A DNA stretch of 64,000 nt from Actinomucor elegans (lineage: Eukaryota; Mucoromycota; Mucoromycetes; Mucorales; Mucoraceae): contig JAMSLZ010000018.1 in NCBI GenBank assembly GCA_026027325.1, positions 1 to 64,000 on the forward strand, given 5' to 3'. The translations under genes were made by a program, and so were the position numbers. Below the pieces are notes generated by a model. The model did not search any database and was not told where the DNA came from. It saw only the letters and a list, made by a program, of their open reading frames with translations. Positions 30,139 to 42,723 of this stretch are shown here, piece by piece; positions within the stretch are counted from its first letter, which is position 1; each line of letters begins with the position of its first letter.

Positions 30139-31506
30139 TTAATACCGTCTAAATCTTTTATTACTTGTTACCTTGTAATTACTGCTGCTTTTATGCATAT
30201 TTAATTGAGAATTAGGGTAACTAGTATTATAAGAAGTGGATGGTATTTCTCGTTTGCCTGATAGTAATTTTGGAGATTTATTAATAACATCATTCTTGTA
30301 CTTTTGTTTCCAAGAGAAATCCTCTGGTATTACACCAATACGTTTCCAGTATTCTTTAATGAATCTAGGATCAACAAAACTCTCACTGGGTTCCCAAGTA
30401 TCATCTTCTTCAGTATAGTCTTTCCATCTTACATTATAAAGATATTGGCCATTTACTTTTTTATGGGCAATGATGGCTTCGACATCGAAGAATTTATCAT
30501 TGGATTTGATGGGATCACCGTTAACAAGTTTTAGTAATGAAGGTGGATAGTTACGTGGTTCTATCTGACCTTTTTCATTTTGTAGTACATAAGATCCGCC
30601 TTTGGTTATTCTAAGTACTTTATAAGTTCCAATATAATTGGGATCTAACTTGTTATTCTTTTGAAGCACTTTGACCATTACTTCAGAACCAACTGGAATG
30701 TCAATGAGCTTGTGAGTTTTGTCAAAAGATTCTTTTTGCTTTTGTGTAACTAGTTTGGTACGCTCATAGATGGCAGGAAATACTATTTCCGTCATCATTT
30801 TGACTTTTTCTTGAAGGTCATTATTTATTTTCTTTCGCGTTGCGTTATTTTTTTCTTTACTGAAATCTTCAAAGTCATTTGCGTTTCTACCAAACATTAA
30901 AGTGAATGGTGGTGTTTTAGTTCTTTCATTGTATTTAGTATTTAAATACAATTGTGTGGGTCCAACATAAAGATCCCAGTCAGCATTCATACCATTCACT
31001 TGTTTTTTTATAGTATTTACGCTACTTTGTACCCAACGTTCACTAACGCCATTTGCCCTTGGATGGTATGCACTTATGAGTCTATGCTCGAAACCAGAAT
31101 GCTCGGCTAATAAAGACATCATTTCGTTTACAAACTCTGTTCCATTATCAGATTGGATTATTCGAGGTATACCAAACGTTACCATGAGGTTTACTAATTC
31201 TTTGACAATAGATAAGGAAGACTTATCAGGAATGGGTTTTAATACGCAGTAACGAGTAGCTATGTCGACCATTATCAACAGGTAGTTGTTACCTTGAATC
31301 GATGTTTTAAATGGTCCAGCTAAATCAATACCCCAGCTATCACCTGGCAATGATGCTGTTATGGGTCTTAATGGATTGTAGCCCTTTTTTACAATATTAA
31401 ATTGCTGACACTGGACGCAAGACTTTACTAGTTCAATAGCTTCATTTTTCAGGTTAGCCCAGTATATGCCTTTACGTTTTAATCCATAATAGATTGCATC
31501 AGAAGC
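30139..31506 (-). pseudogene. Integrase and chromodomain of chromovirus H
   Basis: This is the C-terminal part of the H polyprotein: the end of the HHCC finger (CVQCQQF), then IDLAGPF, SDNGTEF and NGVSERW as the DDE core, the GPY-like region (YIGTYKVLRITKGGSYVL), and a chromodomain (FFDVEAIIAHKK, YNVRWKDY, EYWKR). The frame is open, but its N-terminal side is cut by the family 3 DDE element. Removing that insert restores GHF followed by ASDAIYYGLK in frame. Confidence 0.9.
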
Positions 31507-31741
31507 AAAGATAAACATTTACAACTACTTAATATTTTTAACTTTCCTAAAAAATCAAGGCATAAATATAATGTTGCCTTTTTATCCATAAATAAAATGT
31601 TGGTTACTTGTTCTATTTTAGAATAAAATTTATTTATATTATTATTTGTATTCAAAAAAATCTATTATTTCCTAATTTTTTTATATATTGTACTATTTTG
31701 AACATATTTCTGTAATACTAAATGTTCTTCTTATTAATTGA

Positions 31742-33178
31742 TTAATTATTTTCTATTGATTTCCAATAATTCAAAATAGTATCATGTGATGTAAAATCTT
31801 TTTCTTTTACCCATGAATTATGTTCTTTACCATACTTTTTCCATTTTACAAAATATTCATATAAGTTCTTTACTTTTTTGTGTTTAATTATATATTGTAT
31901 TTCATATATATTTTGATCATTATTACTAGTGATATCTTCCTCCATTTGATCCATAATATCTATATTCACTTCATTTATATTTAAATTATTTAAAAATTGA
32001 TTTTGTAATGATTTTATATCAACGATATTTTCTATTTTATATTGTGTTTTTAATGTTACTTCTTTATTCATTTCAATATTATTTTTATAATAATAATCAA
32101 AATTATCATTTAGCCATTTGTTGTAATGGGCATTTTCTTCAATTCCAAATAACTCTGTAAAATATTTTATGTTCAGTAATACTATTGCTAATTTTAGCTG
32201 TATATTATATGTCTTATTATCTGTTATTCTAATCTTATTTTGTCCACTAAATCTTTTAAAAATACTACCTAATTCTGCAAAATATTTTTCTATTTTTGAC
32301 CTTAATCCACCTAATTCTTCATTGAATTTTTTTTCATCTATGGTTAATTCAACTCCTTTATCTTTTTTTATAGGATAGCAAAAATTTTTCAAGGATATAT
32401 TAAATCCAATATTACTAAATTTTTCTATAAATTCTTTTACTGTGTTTTCATATAATCCATCAAAACATATACAATCTATTTCATTATAAAACTTATTGAT
32501 ATTTATGTCTAAAAGCATTTTATCATCAGTATTATTTCTACAAGGTAAGGAATCAGATATATAAACACATATTCTATTAATATCTATAATAAATTGTGTA
32601 TTTAATCCATTTCTTTTTAATTTATACGAGAATAACTCTTTTTTATCTAGATTAATATCTTGATATGTTATACGATTATGGTGACCATCAATTAGTAATG
32701 TTACATTATCTAACATCATTGGATTAAATTTCTTAGCACAAAGTAATCTCAATGTATGTGTAGAAAAACATTTTTCTAATTTATTATTTATCCATTTTTC
32801 CAATAAATCATAATTATTTATATATAATGATTGATATAATTTATAAAAACTAGTAGATGGAATATACATTTCCATTTCATTTATAGATTTTCCATTTAAT
32901 AAATGTTCTAATAATATCAATACTTTATCTGCTGTTATATATGGACCTGGTAGTTTTATATTGTTACATAAATCTGTCAAAAATACAAATGGAGCAATAC
33001 TTCCTAATTTAATATATATATTTTTTTTAATTCTATCAATATTTGGTATACTCGTTATTTTAGATCTATGATATTTCAATTCAACTTTATATATATATTC
33101 ATTTTTCATAAATTTCCAATACCTATTGTAAATATTTCTGTATTCATTTTCAATTAATAAGTCTATATGAGTGTTCAT
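31742..33178 (-). CDS. Harbinger/IS5-like DDE transposase with chromodomain (family 3)
   Basis: This 478-aa protein is intact and closely related to the family 1 and 2 proteins. The catalytic residues are in LLIDGHHNR, CFDGLYENT and RSKIEKYFAEL. The chromodomain (YEIQYIIKHKK, YFVKWKKY, NYWKS) is at the C-terminus. The start at 33178 (MNTHIDLLIENEY) is chosen because it aligns with the starts of the other two families; an upstream ATG at 33220 would add 14 residues. The stop is 11 bp from the terminal repeat. It would cut and join element ends; host activity is untested. Confidence 0.88.
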   Translation of the reverse strand: MNTHIDLLIENEYRNIYNRYWKFMKNEYIYKVELKYHRSKITSIPNIDRIKKNIYIKLGSIAPFVFLTDLCNNIKLPGPYITADKVLILLEHLLNGKSINEMEMYIPSTSFYKLYQSLYINNYDLLEKWINNKLEKCFSTHTLRLLCAKKFNPMMLDNVTLLIDGHHNRITYQDINLDKKELFSYKLKRNGLNTQFIIDINRICVYISDSLPCRNNTDDKMLLDININKFYNEIDCICFDGLYENTVKEFIEKFSNIGFNISLKNFCYPIKKDKGVELTIDEKKFNEELGGLRSKIEKYFAELGSIFKRFSGQNKIRITDNKTYNIQLKLAIVLLNIKYFTELFGIEENAHYNKWLNDNFDYYYKNNIEMNKEVTLKTQYKIENIVDIKSLQNQFLNNLNINEVNIDIMDQMEEDITSNNDQNIYEIQYIIKHKKVKNLYEYFVKWKKYGKEHNSWVKEKDFTSHDTILNYWKSIENN

Positions 33179-33268
33179 AAACAAATAAAATGATGTATTT
33201 TTATATAAAGAGAAATTCAATTTTTAATATTTTCTATATTTAATAAACTTTTATTTATATATGAAAAT

Positions 33269-33637
33269 TCAATTTTTAATATTTTCTATATTTTCCAAGA
33301 ACTTATGATTTCTTTTTGCATAATCTAACCATGATTTAAAATTATAAATTTCTTTAATACTAACATATCCTTTTCTTAAACACCAGGATTTGAAATATTC
33401 ATTTCTAACTTTTTCGTTATCATCTAAAATTGTTTTTATCACTAAATTGGCATGGATATTTGTATTGTTTTCACCAACATCATAGAAAGGACCACTATAT
33501 AAAATTTTATCAATATTTTTTATATTTCCAACCCATTGCAGTATTTTCTTGTTTAATATTTCGGATGATTTATTCTTGACATCTTTTTTTTCAGGATTTA
33601 GAGTTAAAACCACAGCATAATAATAGATTTTTTCCAT
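33269..33637 (-). CDS. Second protein of family 3 element, weak HUH/Rep-like pattern
   Basis: The 122-aa frame from MEKIYYYAVVLTLNP has an order of features like a small HUH-type replication initiator domain: a hydrophobic strand ending in LTLNPE, then NIHANLVIKT where HUH proteins have H-x-H, then WLDYAKRN where they have a tyrosine and lysine. The first histidine is N and the Y-K spacing is short, so an active HUH site is not shown. It lies just upstream of and parallel to the transposase, inside the terminal repeats. Two-gene layouts are known in Harbinger elements, where the second is a Myb-like protein; this does not look Myb-like. Unknown function is the safe call. Confidence 0.4.
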   Translation of the reverse strand: MEKIYYYAVVLTLNPEKKDVKNKSSEILNKKILQWVGNIKNIDKILYSGPFYDVGENNTNIHANLVIKTILDDNEKVRNEYFKSWCLRKGYVSIKEIYNFKSWLDYAKRNHKFLENIENIKN

Positions 33638-34016
33638 TAAATATAATATTGATGTTATTTTAAAAATAATTCTCAAATATTATAGATACTTTTATATTTT
33701 CCAAAATATCATGCCAAGAATTAGATGCCAAGGAAGTTGTTTTTAGATTTCTCAATGTGATTAAACGCAATGGAAGTCTAAAAATAGGACAAGATAAACA
33801 TTTACAACTACTTAATATTTTTAACTTTCCTAAAAAATCAAGGCATAAATATAATGTTGCCTTTTTATCCATAAATAAAATGTTGGTTACTTGTTCTATT
33901 TTAGAATAAAATTTATTTATATTATTATTTGTATTCAAAAAAATCTATTATTTCCTAATTTTTTTATATATTGTACTATTTTGAACATATTTCTGTAATA
34001 CTAAATGTTCTTCAAA

Positions 34017-34434
34017 ATGACCCTTTAAGTGTTCTCTCATTAGGAGCAACTTGCGTTCTTCTGGATCCGCGGGTGTCATATATTCACCGCTGTCATCACT
34101 GGGTAGGTTATCGATCGTAGCGCTCTTATTATATAGTGCTTTATCCCCTCCCAGTTCATTTTCAGGATGCTCAGATTCGAAGAGTCTGGATAGTGTGTCA
34201 GGTAAAATATTGTCGATGCCTGGCAAATGAACGACTTTAAAATCATATTGTAATATAATATCTAACCAATTTATCATCATAGCATTGGCGATTTTTTGTG
34301 TGTGTAAGTAAGTTAATGCCTTATGATCCGTATACAGAGTGAAATGGTTACCCCACAAGTATTTATGGAATTTTTGCAACGCATACACAACAGCCAGTAA
34401 TTCACGTTTAGTAGCGGAATAATTGCGTTCACTT
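34017..34434 (-). pseudogene. RNase H second half of chromovirus H
   Basis: It encodes SERNYSATKRELLAVVYALQ, TLYTDHKALTYLHT, LPGIDNILPDTLSRL and the first part of the integrase finger (HLKGHF). It joins 43241-43554 on one side after removal of element E, and 31506 on the other. Confidence 0.9.
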
Positions 34435-34452
34435 TGTGGTGAAATCCACATA

Positions 34453-36758
34453 GACGGATATATTATAACTTACTAAATATGTATATATATCGGGAGAAAC
34501 ATAAATATGATGTTGTTTTTCATTCCTAAATGTAATGTGGACTTCTTGAGGATATCATAAAAATATAAAAGTTTTCTAACATTTTATTATTTTTAACATA
34601 TCCATAATAAAATAGTCTATCCCAAATGTAAATAAATATTAAAGTAATTATAGACATCCGTCTTATAGCAGGTTTAGAAGGCTGCATGCCTTATTATTTT
34701 AAAAAAGATAATTACACATAACAACATCTGTTTTCAAAAAGACCCCATCTGATTTAAATTATAAATCCATCAGAAGAGAAATAATATAAATTAATGAAAT
34801 GTAAAAATTATTCATATATTTAATAAAAAAAAACAATAAATTCCATAACATAGTTATAAAATATATAATAAATCATCCAGTGCTTAAATTATAACTTAGT
34901 AGTGCATGATGAATAACATATATAGTTTTTTATGTTTTATAAAGTTAATATATAATTTAATTATTTCTGCTATATATAAAATCATAAGTTATAACATTGC
35001 CATATTGGTAAAATACCATTTATATAATTAAATTTTAATTTTAATAAAAAAGTATACACAACATAAAATTAATTTCGTCTTTTTTTTTTCATTGCCAGTT
35101 ACACGATTATATAAGCAAAGGGTCAATAATCAAATTCAAAAACATAATGCAATTCTATGATTAAACAAATATTAATTTTTTTACTTTATGTATTTAATAA
35201 CAATCCATTAGTTTGTGACAAATATTTTGACTTATAATCAAATATATTTTAACAAACATTGATTATAGAATGAAATAAAAAATATTTTTATTCAATGACA
35301 CATAATCAATCCAAGTTATAATCTTGTTTTTAATTGTATTAAAAATCACCTATTTAATGTATTCCTATAGTTTTAAATGATACTATATAATTCTATAGTA
35401 ATAGGGTTAATATTTATTTTATGTATTTTATTGTAGTGTATATATTTAACATTATAAAAATAATTGCATAATTGTAAAGATTTTTATGCATCTAAGGTTA
35501 AAAATGTTTTTTTTAATTAATCATAATTTGTTTTTGACTTCAAAAATAAAATCGTTTATTATGTAAAATAGAAAAATTAAAATATAAAAACATTTATTGC
35601 ATATAAAAAGATGAATTATTTTGAAAATTGTTTTTTACCATTTAATTATTTTAACATAAAAAGTATAAAAAAACATTAAAAACATTTGGATCATATGTAT
35701 TATAGCTGACAAAAGGAAATAATTAAAAGTTGTAGATGTTTAAACATCTAAATCTTTTAATATTTAATCTCCGATTAAATAAATAATTAAACTCCGACAG
35801 ATAACCAGATGAAAATCCATCTGGCAATTATCTGGTAATGGAGTATTTTTAATTATTTTATTTCTTCTTTTTAAATTAAGATAAAACAATTATAAATGAT
35901 AAAAACAGATATAATCATAGATTATGTTTTTATATTTATGTTTTTCTTAATTAGAATATAAATAATATCATAAAATATTTAAAAATGTGAAACATTTTAG
36001 AATTGCTTAATCAGCAATTTAAATATTTATAATTATTTTATATTCATGATTTAATAATTTTGATCAAAATTATAAATCTGTCAGCTATAATGGTATACAA
36101 CCAAACATTTTTATAAAAATAGCATAATTGATATAGTTTGTGTAACAATATAAAATGCCAAGACATTTTATTTGTAAACAAACAATTTACATAAACAATA
36201 AATGTGATTATTTAGAAATTAAAAGAAATAGTAAACATTAGATTACGAATATGATTAAATATATATATAAAAAAACAAAAAATACAAAGTCTTAATTTAA
36301 ATAGATGTAATTGTATGTTTTGAAATAAAATTGTAGTTTTCTATGTTTTAAGAATTTTATAATTTTTAAATTTTCTTCAGGTGATAGTATAATTCTTTAT
36401 AATACAATTTTTTAAAAATAAGAAAATTATAATTATAATCATAAAGTTTAATTTAAAAATATTTTCTATTATAATTTTATAATTTTGGCATGTCATTCTT
36501 ATTACGTAATCGTATTAATTAAAAATACGTAATAAAATAATAATAGTAGACGGATATATTATAACTTACTAAATATGTATATATATCGGGAGAAACATAA
36601 ATATGATGTTGTTTTTCATTCCTAAATGTAATGTGGACTTCTTGAGGATATCATAAAAATATAAAAGTTTTCTAACATTTTATTATTTTTAACATATCCA
36701 TAATAAAATAGTCTATCCCAAATGTAAATAAATATTAAAGTAATTATAGACATCCGTC
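34453..36758. mobile_element. Noncoding LTR-like element, GA..TC family 4
   Basis: The 2306-bp element has apparently identical 210-bp direct repeats at 34453-34662 and 36549-36758. Each repeat begins GACGGAT and ends ATCCGTC, a perfect 7-bp inverted pair. ATA flanks both sides; the empty site is the intact LTR at 42951. The interior (about 1.9 kb) has no frame over 60 codons and is very AT-rich. It contains a perfect palindrome (35733-35750) and a nested hairpin (35791-35844). It is probably non-autonomous, mobilised by a DDE-chromodomain transposase in trans. Confidence 0.82.
35722..35844. other. Palindrome and nested hairpin inside family 4
   Basis: TAGATGTTTAAACATCTA at 35733-35750 is a perfect palindrome extended by ATTAAAAG/CTTTTAAT. 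Next to it, ACTCC, CAGATAA and CCAGATG pair with CATCTGG, TTATCTG and GGAGT in nested order (35791-35844). This is the only clearly structured part of an otherwise plain AT-rich interior. Confidence 0.7.
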
Positions 36759-37028
36759 ATATAACATTCTATATTATATTAAAAAGACGGGATTCATTTA
36801 ATAACTATCCATCAAAAGAGGGAGTTTTGAATCACCGCTGAAAATACAATTAATGAAGAATGAACATAGATTAAAAAGACCTTTGATTGTTACTAAGAGA
36901 CCATTTCTTTGGAAGTATAAATACAAGAGATACAAGCTAGATAGAAAAACTTAACTCACTTTGAATCAATAAAACCCCATAAAACGGTTCTAACTGATTC
37001 ACTCGCTTTTTATTCAATTTTTACCGCA
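36759..37028 (+). repeat. 5' LTR of chromovirus E, main part
   Basis: The first 18 bases of this LTR are at 34435-34452, left of the family 4 element. It carries TATAAATACAAG and AATAAAACC signals. The leader after it begins with seven T and shows no TGG primer site. Confidence 0.9.
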
Positions 37029-37060
37029 TTTTTTTCAGTTATACCTATAAAAATCTTACT

Positions 37061-40000
37061 ATGTCTCAATCAAACTCTACTCCAGTTACTATGCCTGGTT
37101 CTCCTCTCTCTGAAACTATCAATGTTGATATCCCTAATCAACTCAATGATAACATGGACGGTGTTGAAATGGGTGATGCTAATGATGTCTCCCCTACCAC
37201 TTCCGTTGTTCAAACTGCTTTTGGTCAAGGTGCTACTAATACTGAAGCTAGTCAAGACACTGCTGCCAATGTTGTATCTGACTCTTCGATTGCAATCAAA
37301 TCATTGATGGTTCGAAGAACTGAAGCTATTCAGCGTTACACCAGCCTACTCACCGGTAACGGGGTAGAACAATTGGGTAATGAACCTGACGCTTATGAAC
37401 AAACTTTGGGACAGTTGATCAAGAATATTGACACTTACAATCATCACATTGATGTGATGACAGCAACAATTGCCAAGAAAAGTCAACCAATTACTGCTAG
37501 TACTGAATCCACTGAAACACAAGGAACTACTAATGGTGCCTCGTCGTTTACTTTTCGTTTGACTCCAGGTGATTTGCCTAAATTCCAATTGAAAGGCGAC
37601 ACGGTATACTATCCTGGTGAGGATTCATACGACTCGGTTGAACATTTTTTGCGTACTTTTGAGAAGACAATCTCATCTTCCGGGTATAAGGTGGAAAACA
37701 TCTGGAAACAGTGCATCGAAGCCACTTTAGCCATGGACTATGACACCTGGATGAATGGTGATCTTTTTGCCCAATCTTCTTGGGATGATGCCAGACAACT
37801 CTTCCTGTCAACCTTTGGCGGTGTCCAAGACAAGTTGGTTGCTCGTCGCCGCGTTATGAATATGCGTATCCGACCTAATGAAACGGTCAATGGTTTCAAC
37901 CTTCGCTTTTCTCGCGCTGCTAGTGAAGCCGGATACAGCAAATTTGACTCTACTATTGCCGATGCCTTTTTGTGTGCCTTCCCTCAATCTTGGCAAACAC
38001 AAATTAACACTGTGTTGCACTCACGAGGAAAAGATTCAAGCTCTTGGATTGTAAGTGATATCGCTGCAGCCGCATTAAATGTATATGGTCAACAAGTACC
38101 TGGTGACCTTGTCAACAATTCTGGTACTGGTATGTCTTCTTCTTCTGGTAGCAGTTCTGCGTCCACAATCAACAAGGGAAAGCGCAGAGCTGATGGTTTT
38201 GGTTCTGGTTCTGGTGCTGGCTCTGGATCTGGATCTGGTAAAAGACGCACTTCTGGGTCATATTTTTGCCCACGACATGGAGGCAGTCGATCCAACCATG
38301 ATGACAAGGACTGTTACAGTGCTTCCAAGAAACCTACTTCGTTCGCTGCTGGACCTTCTTCGTCCAATTCTACCACGTCTTCTCGTTCTGGCTCTGCTAC
38401 TTCTTCCGGGCCAAGGTCTATAACGTTCTTGGGAAATACCAACGCACCATTCAGGGCAAATGGTAATAACCCTTGCCGTTATTGCAAGAAACCTTGGTTC
38501 CGTGGGCACTCCTGTGCTGAATACCACCAAGCTATGAGGGCCAACAATGGACCTTCTGTGCTGGCTATCAGGGCAAATAACGGTACCAACACTTCTGCTT
38601 CCGAAGAGGAAGACAAGAAGGTAAAAGAGGCCATGGAGGACCTTAACTACGACTGTAAGTTTGATGATGATGAATCACAAAACACAAGAAGTACTTTTCA
38701 ACTAATGACTCCTATTTATATAGAGGGCATCCGTTTTGTGGCAAGGATAGATACTGGTAGTGATACATCCTGCTTCAATAAAAAACAATTAAATAAAGAC
38801 TTCTCTGATGTACACATAAACAAAGTCGATGGTTATTTAAACTTCTTAGCACTTAATGGCAAAGGAGAAGGCAGTAAAGCTAAAAGGATCGGTAAAACAC
38901 GACCTATGACTATTACATACACGAACAATATATCTTTTAAACATGCCTTCGAAGTCGTAGAGTTTAGTGATATAATGCAAACTGAATTTGACGTATTATT
39001 AGGCACTGATATATTACCAAAGATGAATATTTATCTTGGAGGCGTTGCTTTTAACTGGCCTAATGACATTGCAAAAGAAAGTAAACAGTTTGAAAACGTT
39101 AACTTCGATAATGACAAGCATTATGACCCTGACAATGCACTATACGGAAACACTGAACAAAGAAAAGAGTATATGAAAATGATTCAGGCTTCAATTAACA
39201 AAAATATGAATATAAAACCTAAAGCTGTTTGTACCATTCCTGAATCAATCGTAAAGATGCCGATGAAGAATGTTGCTAATTGCTATGTAAGACAATACCC
39301 ATTACCTGTTCATGCGAAAGCAGAAATAGAAAAACAACTTAAAGAATGGTTGGATAATGGTATAGTCGAAAAAGCTAAGCCTAGCGCTAAGTTTCATTCA
39401 CCACTATTAGCTGTACCTAAGAAGGATGAAAACGATAAGCTTACAAAGCTCCGCATTTGTTGTGACTTACGAAAAATCAATTCATCTATATCAGAAGACT
39501 TGCAAGAGAATTTTGCTGTACCAAAAATTACGGAGATCTTCGATAGAGTGTCAAAAAAGGCAAAAATCATGTCTAAAATCGATCTCAAACAGGCTTATTA
39601 CTCTTTCGCTGTTGATGAGACTAGTAGAGAAGTACTATCATTCTCTTATAATCATATAAACTACCATTGGTGTCACGCTCCTTACGGACTAAAATTTCTT
39701 ACAAGCCAATACTGCAAGGTCATGAACATCTTGTTAGGTGACTTAGAAGGAGTGGAAACATATGTAGATGATTGTGTACTCTATAGTGAAACAATAGAAG
39801 AACACATCGATCTGATAAACACAGTGCTGGAGAAATTGACTTCTGTAAACTTGAAGATCAATCCCGACAAATGCACATGGTTTCAGACATCATTATATTT
39901 ATTGGGCTTTATCGTTGGACCTGGCATTACAAAGATCGATCATAGACGACTTTCAAACATTGATAAATGGCCAATTCCTAAAAATGCTGCACAAGTACGA

Positions 40001-42723
40001 AGTATTATGGGTGTGATTTCTCATTTAAGGGATTACTGTCCGATGCTTAGTAAAGTAGCTGCACCTTTAGATCAACTACGTAATGATAAGGATGTACAAA
40101 CCAAATGGACGTCTTTACATACTGATCGATTCAATCGGATTAAACAGATTCTTGTATCTAATGCCGTGCTTCACCAGCCTGATCTATCCAAGAAATTTTA
40201 TCTGGAGACAGACGCATCTGTATATGGGATAGCTTGTGCACTCACTCAAAGAGATGAATTTAATAGAACTGTACACATTGCTTTCATTAGCAAGTCTCTC
40301 AATTCTGCTGAGCGCAATTGGTCCACCAATAGACGCGAAACTGCTGCAATTGTATTCGGATTGATCAGATTTAGACCTTTACTATGGGGGCATCCACTAC
40401 CTATCGAGGTGCTCACCGATCATATGGCTCTTACTTACATGTTCACATCTACCACGTTGAACAGTACATTACAATCTTATATGGATGTTATGGGACAATT
40501 CAATTTGAATGTAGTTCACTTAAAAGGCATTGCCAATAAGCTACCTGATGCACTATCTCGCGTTTATCCTCCTATTATTGAAGATAAAACGCTGGAGGGG
40601 GAGCAGGATCGCAATATTAAACGATTAGAGAAATGCATCTTACTAAGAAGAGCTTCATCTAACAATAACAAAGATAGATTTATCCATAAAAAGAAAATCT
40701 ACTCTAAAGATAAACGTTTGAACATCCTCGCGGTGAAGCTTAATAGTAAAGACTTCAAATCTAAAGGAACAGAGTATGTTTGTCCTCCAGCCCACGAGAG
40801 AGATCAAATCATCCACGATGTACATGCACTTGGACATTTCGGTATTGAGAGTGTAGTAAAGCACATCCACACTTACCAGGGGTTACATTGGAACACCATC
40901 TACGCTGACTGTAAAGATATCCTTTCACGCTGCAAAGAATGTGCACTTCACAATGTATCCAAGAAGGGTTTCAATCCACAAAAATCTATAGTTGCATTCG
41001 AACCATTCAGTCATGTAACAATGGATCTCTTTGGACCACTTCCTGTAACTGAGGCTGGTAACATATATGGGCTAGTACTTGTCGATATTTGCACCAAATA
41101 TATTATCACTAGACCTTTACCCAACAAACAAAGTGATACCGTAGCTAAAGCTCTGATTAATATCTTTGCTGACTATGGATTACCTGACATTATTGGTAGC
41201 GATAATGGAAGAGAGTTCAGGAATGGATTAATGCATACATTAACCAATACCTTGGGCATTCAGCACCGCTTCTCTACACCCTATTATCCCCAATCCAATG
41301 GTGCTGCCGAACGATCCGTGCAGATGGTGAAAAATACACTGCGGAAACTTTGTGGTAATGATACAAGTAACTGGGACGAAAAGCTGGGACTTGTACAATT
41401 ATGCTGCAACATCAAAGTAAGAGTTCGCACTGCTAGTACACCATTCTCGTTAATGTTCGCTAGACAGGTAAACTTGAATTCGAATCATGATCCTGAGTCA
41501 AAGGACAAAACGACTCCTATACCAATAAAAGAGTTGGTAAAGAGAGCTGAATATATGGCTGACGTGGTGTTTCCTGCTGTTAAAGAGAGAACACGTAAGA
41601 TCATCGAAAAGTACAATGAGTGTTGTAAACGCTCATGATTATATCAGTAAAGAAGAGGTTGTATAGGCTTTGGTAGCCATATGCCCACCTTTATGAATAG
41701 CTTGAAGATGTAACTCATTATTACCCGAATCCAGAATATAAACAACTGTGTAATTATTACGCTTTATTATAAAACAAGAAATAGCAGTAAAAGACAAATT
41801 CCTAATCGAGTGTTATGCCGAGATAAAATGCTTACCTTTATTTACAGTCCGATATGGTACCGCAGTATGTCGGCCATCATCATCATCTTGGAATATCAGC
41901 AAGTCACTATGAGCCGCGCAGTCAACAAGCTACTAGCTTACGTATACCCATAATATCATTAGTCAACCGCAGCAAGCTGAAAAGTATAAAAGGACGAGCT
42001 CTTAGCTGATTAGAAAAAGATCATTCGAAATTTAATTTTGGAAATAAAAAGACTTACCACAGTTTTGATATTATTCTTCTGTTCTTCTATTATAATCCTC
42101 TTTCTATCCACGTACACAACAATGAGGACTTCAATGGTAAACATCACATTGTCGATATCCCAATAGACACGTCTGTAATGATCAAATTACAAGGTGGTCG
42201 ATCAACTTCGTTATCACCTCTATATGACGGGCCGTATACTGTAGTGCGAAAGACACGTGCTGGCACCTATGTATTAAAGGATGAATCGAATGAGCTATTA
42301 CATCGCGAATACGTACCTTCTGAACTCAAAGTTGTAACTATAGACGAGTCCGCTATAGAAGAAGAACTGTATGAAGTCGAAGAAATACGTGATCATAAAG
42401 ACGAGAATGGACAACGCTTGTATCTTGTAAAATGGGTAGGCTATGGTGAACGAGAGAATGACTGGCTTCCAGTCGATGCATTCTCCTCCCCTGTCACTAT
42501 CGAAAAATACTGGGAAAAGGTTAGACATCTAAAGCGATTAGAAGGAGAAAGGTCGAAAGACACTTTCCAAAAGAAGAGTCAACACAATTCACCAAGTAAG
42601 AATGCAGTTGCTGATCAGGAATCTGACAACGCATCTCATAATAAAAGAAAGAGATCTGTTATGACATCTAAGGTAAATCATCCCAAATCGCAGAATAGAC
42701 GCAGTAAGAGAAGTAGAAAGTGA
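37061..42723 (+). pseudogene. Gag-Pol with chromodomain of chromovirus E, split by a solo LTR
   Basis: One frame runs 37061-41620 and continues 42127-42723 once the J-type LTR is removed. It has Gag with CPRHGGSRSNHDDKDC and CRYCKKPWFRGHSC motifs; protease RIDTGSDTS; reverse transcriptase YVDDCVLYSE; RNase H TDASVYG; integrase MDLFGPL, SDNGREF and NGAAERS; a GPY region (YDGPYTVVRKTRAG); and a chromodomain (YEVEEIRDHKD, YLVKWVGY, KYWEK). Both halves are free of other breaks. The insert falls between integrase core and GPY region, so this copy cannot make a full protein. Confidence 0.92.
41621..42121 (+). repeat. Solo J-type LTR
   Basis: The 501-bp LTR (TGTTGTAAACGCTC...CACGTACACAACA) has ATGAG duplications on both sides. 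It resembles the D-type LTR only at its ends. No coding member of this LTR family is in the window. Confidence 0.9.

Larger units (their letters stand above)
31510..34013 (-). mobile_element. LTR-like DDE-chromodomain element, family 3
   Basis: The 2504-bp element has identical-looking 221-bp direct repeats at 31510-31730 and 33793-34013. On its own strand it starts GAAGAACATTT and ends GTTTATC. A TTT duplication flanks it, and removing it repairs the host integrase frame. It carries the DDE-chromodomain transposase and, upstream, a second small gene absent from families 1 and 2. The bases between the second gene and the 33793 repeat show no further gene. Confidence 0.88.

Noticed and set aside
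33660..33938. 92-aa frame spanning the inner edge of the family 3 terminal repeat
   Set aside because: Most of it is repeat sequence, and the solo copy at 23406 continues into unrelated host DNA; no conserved product is evident.
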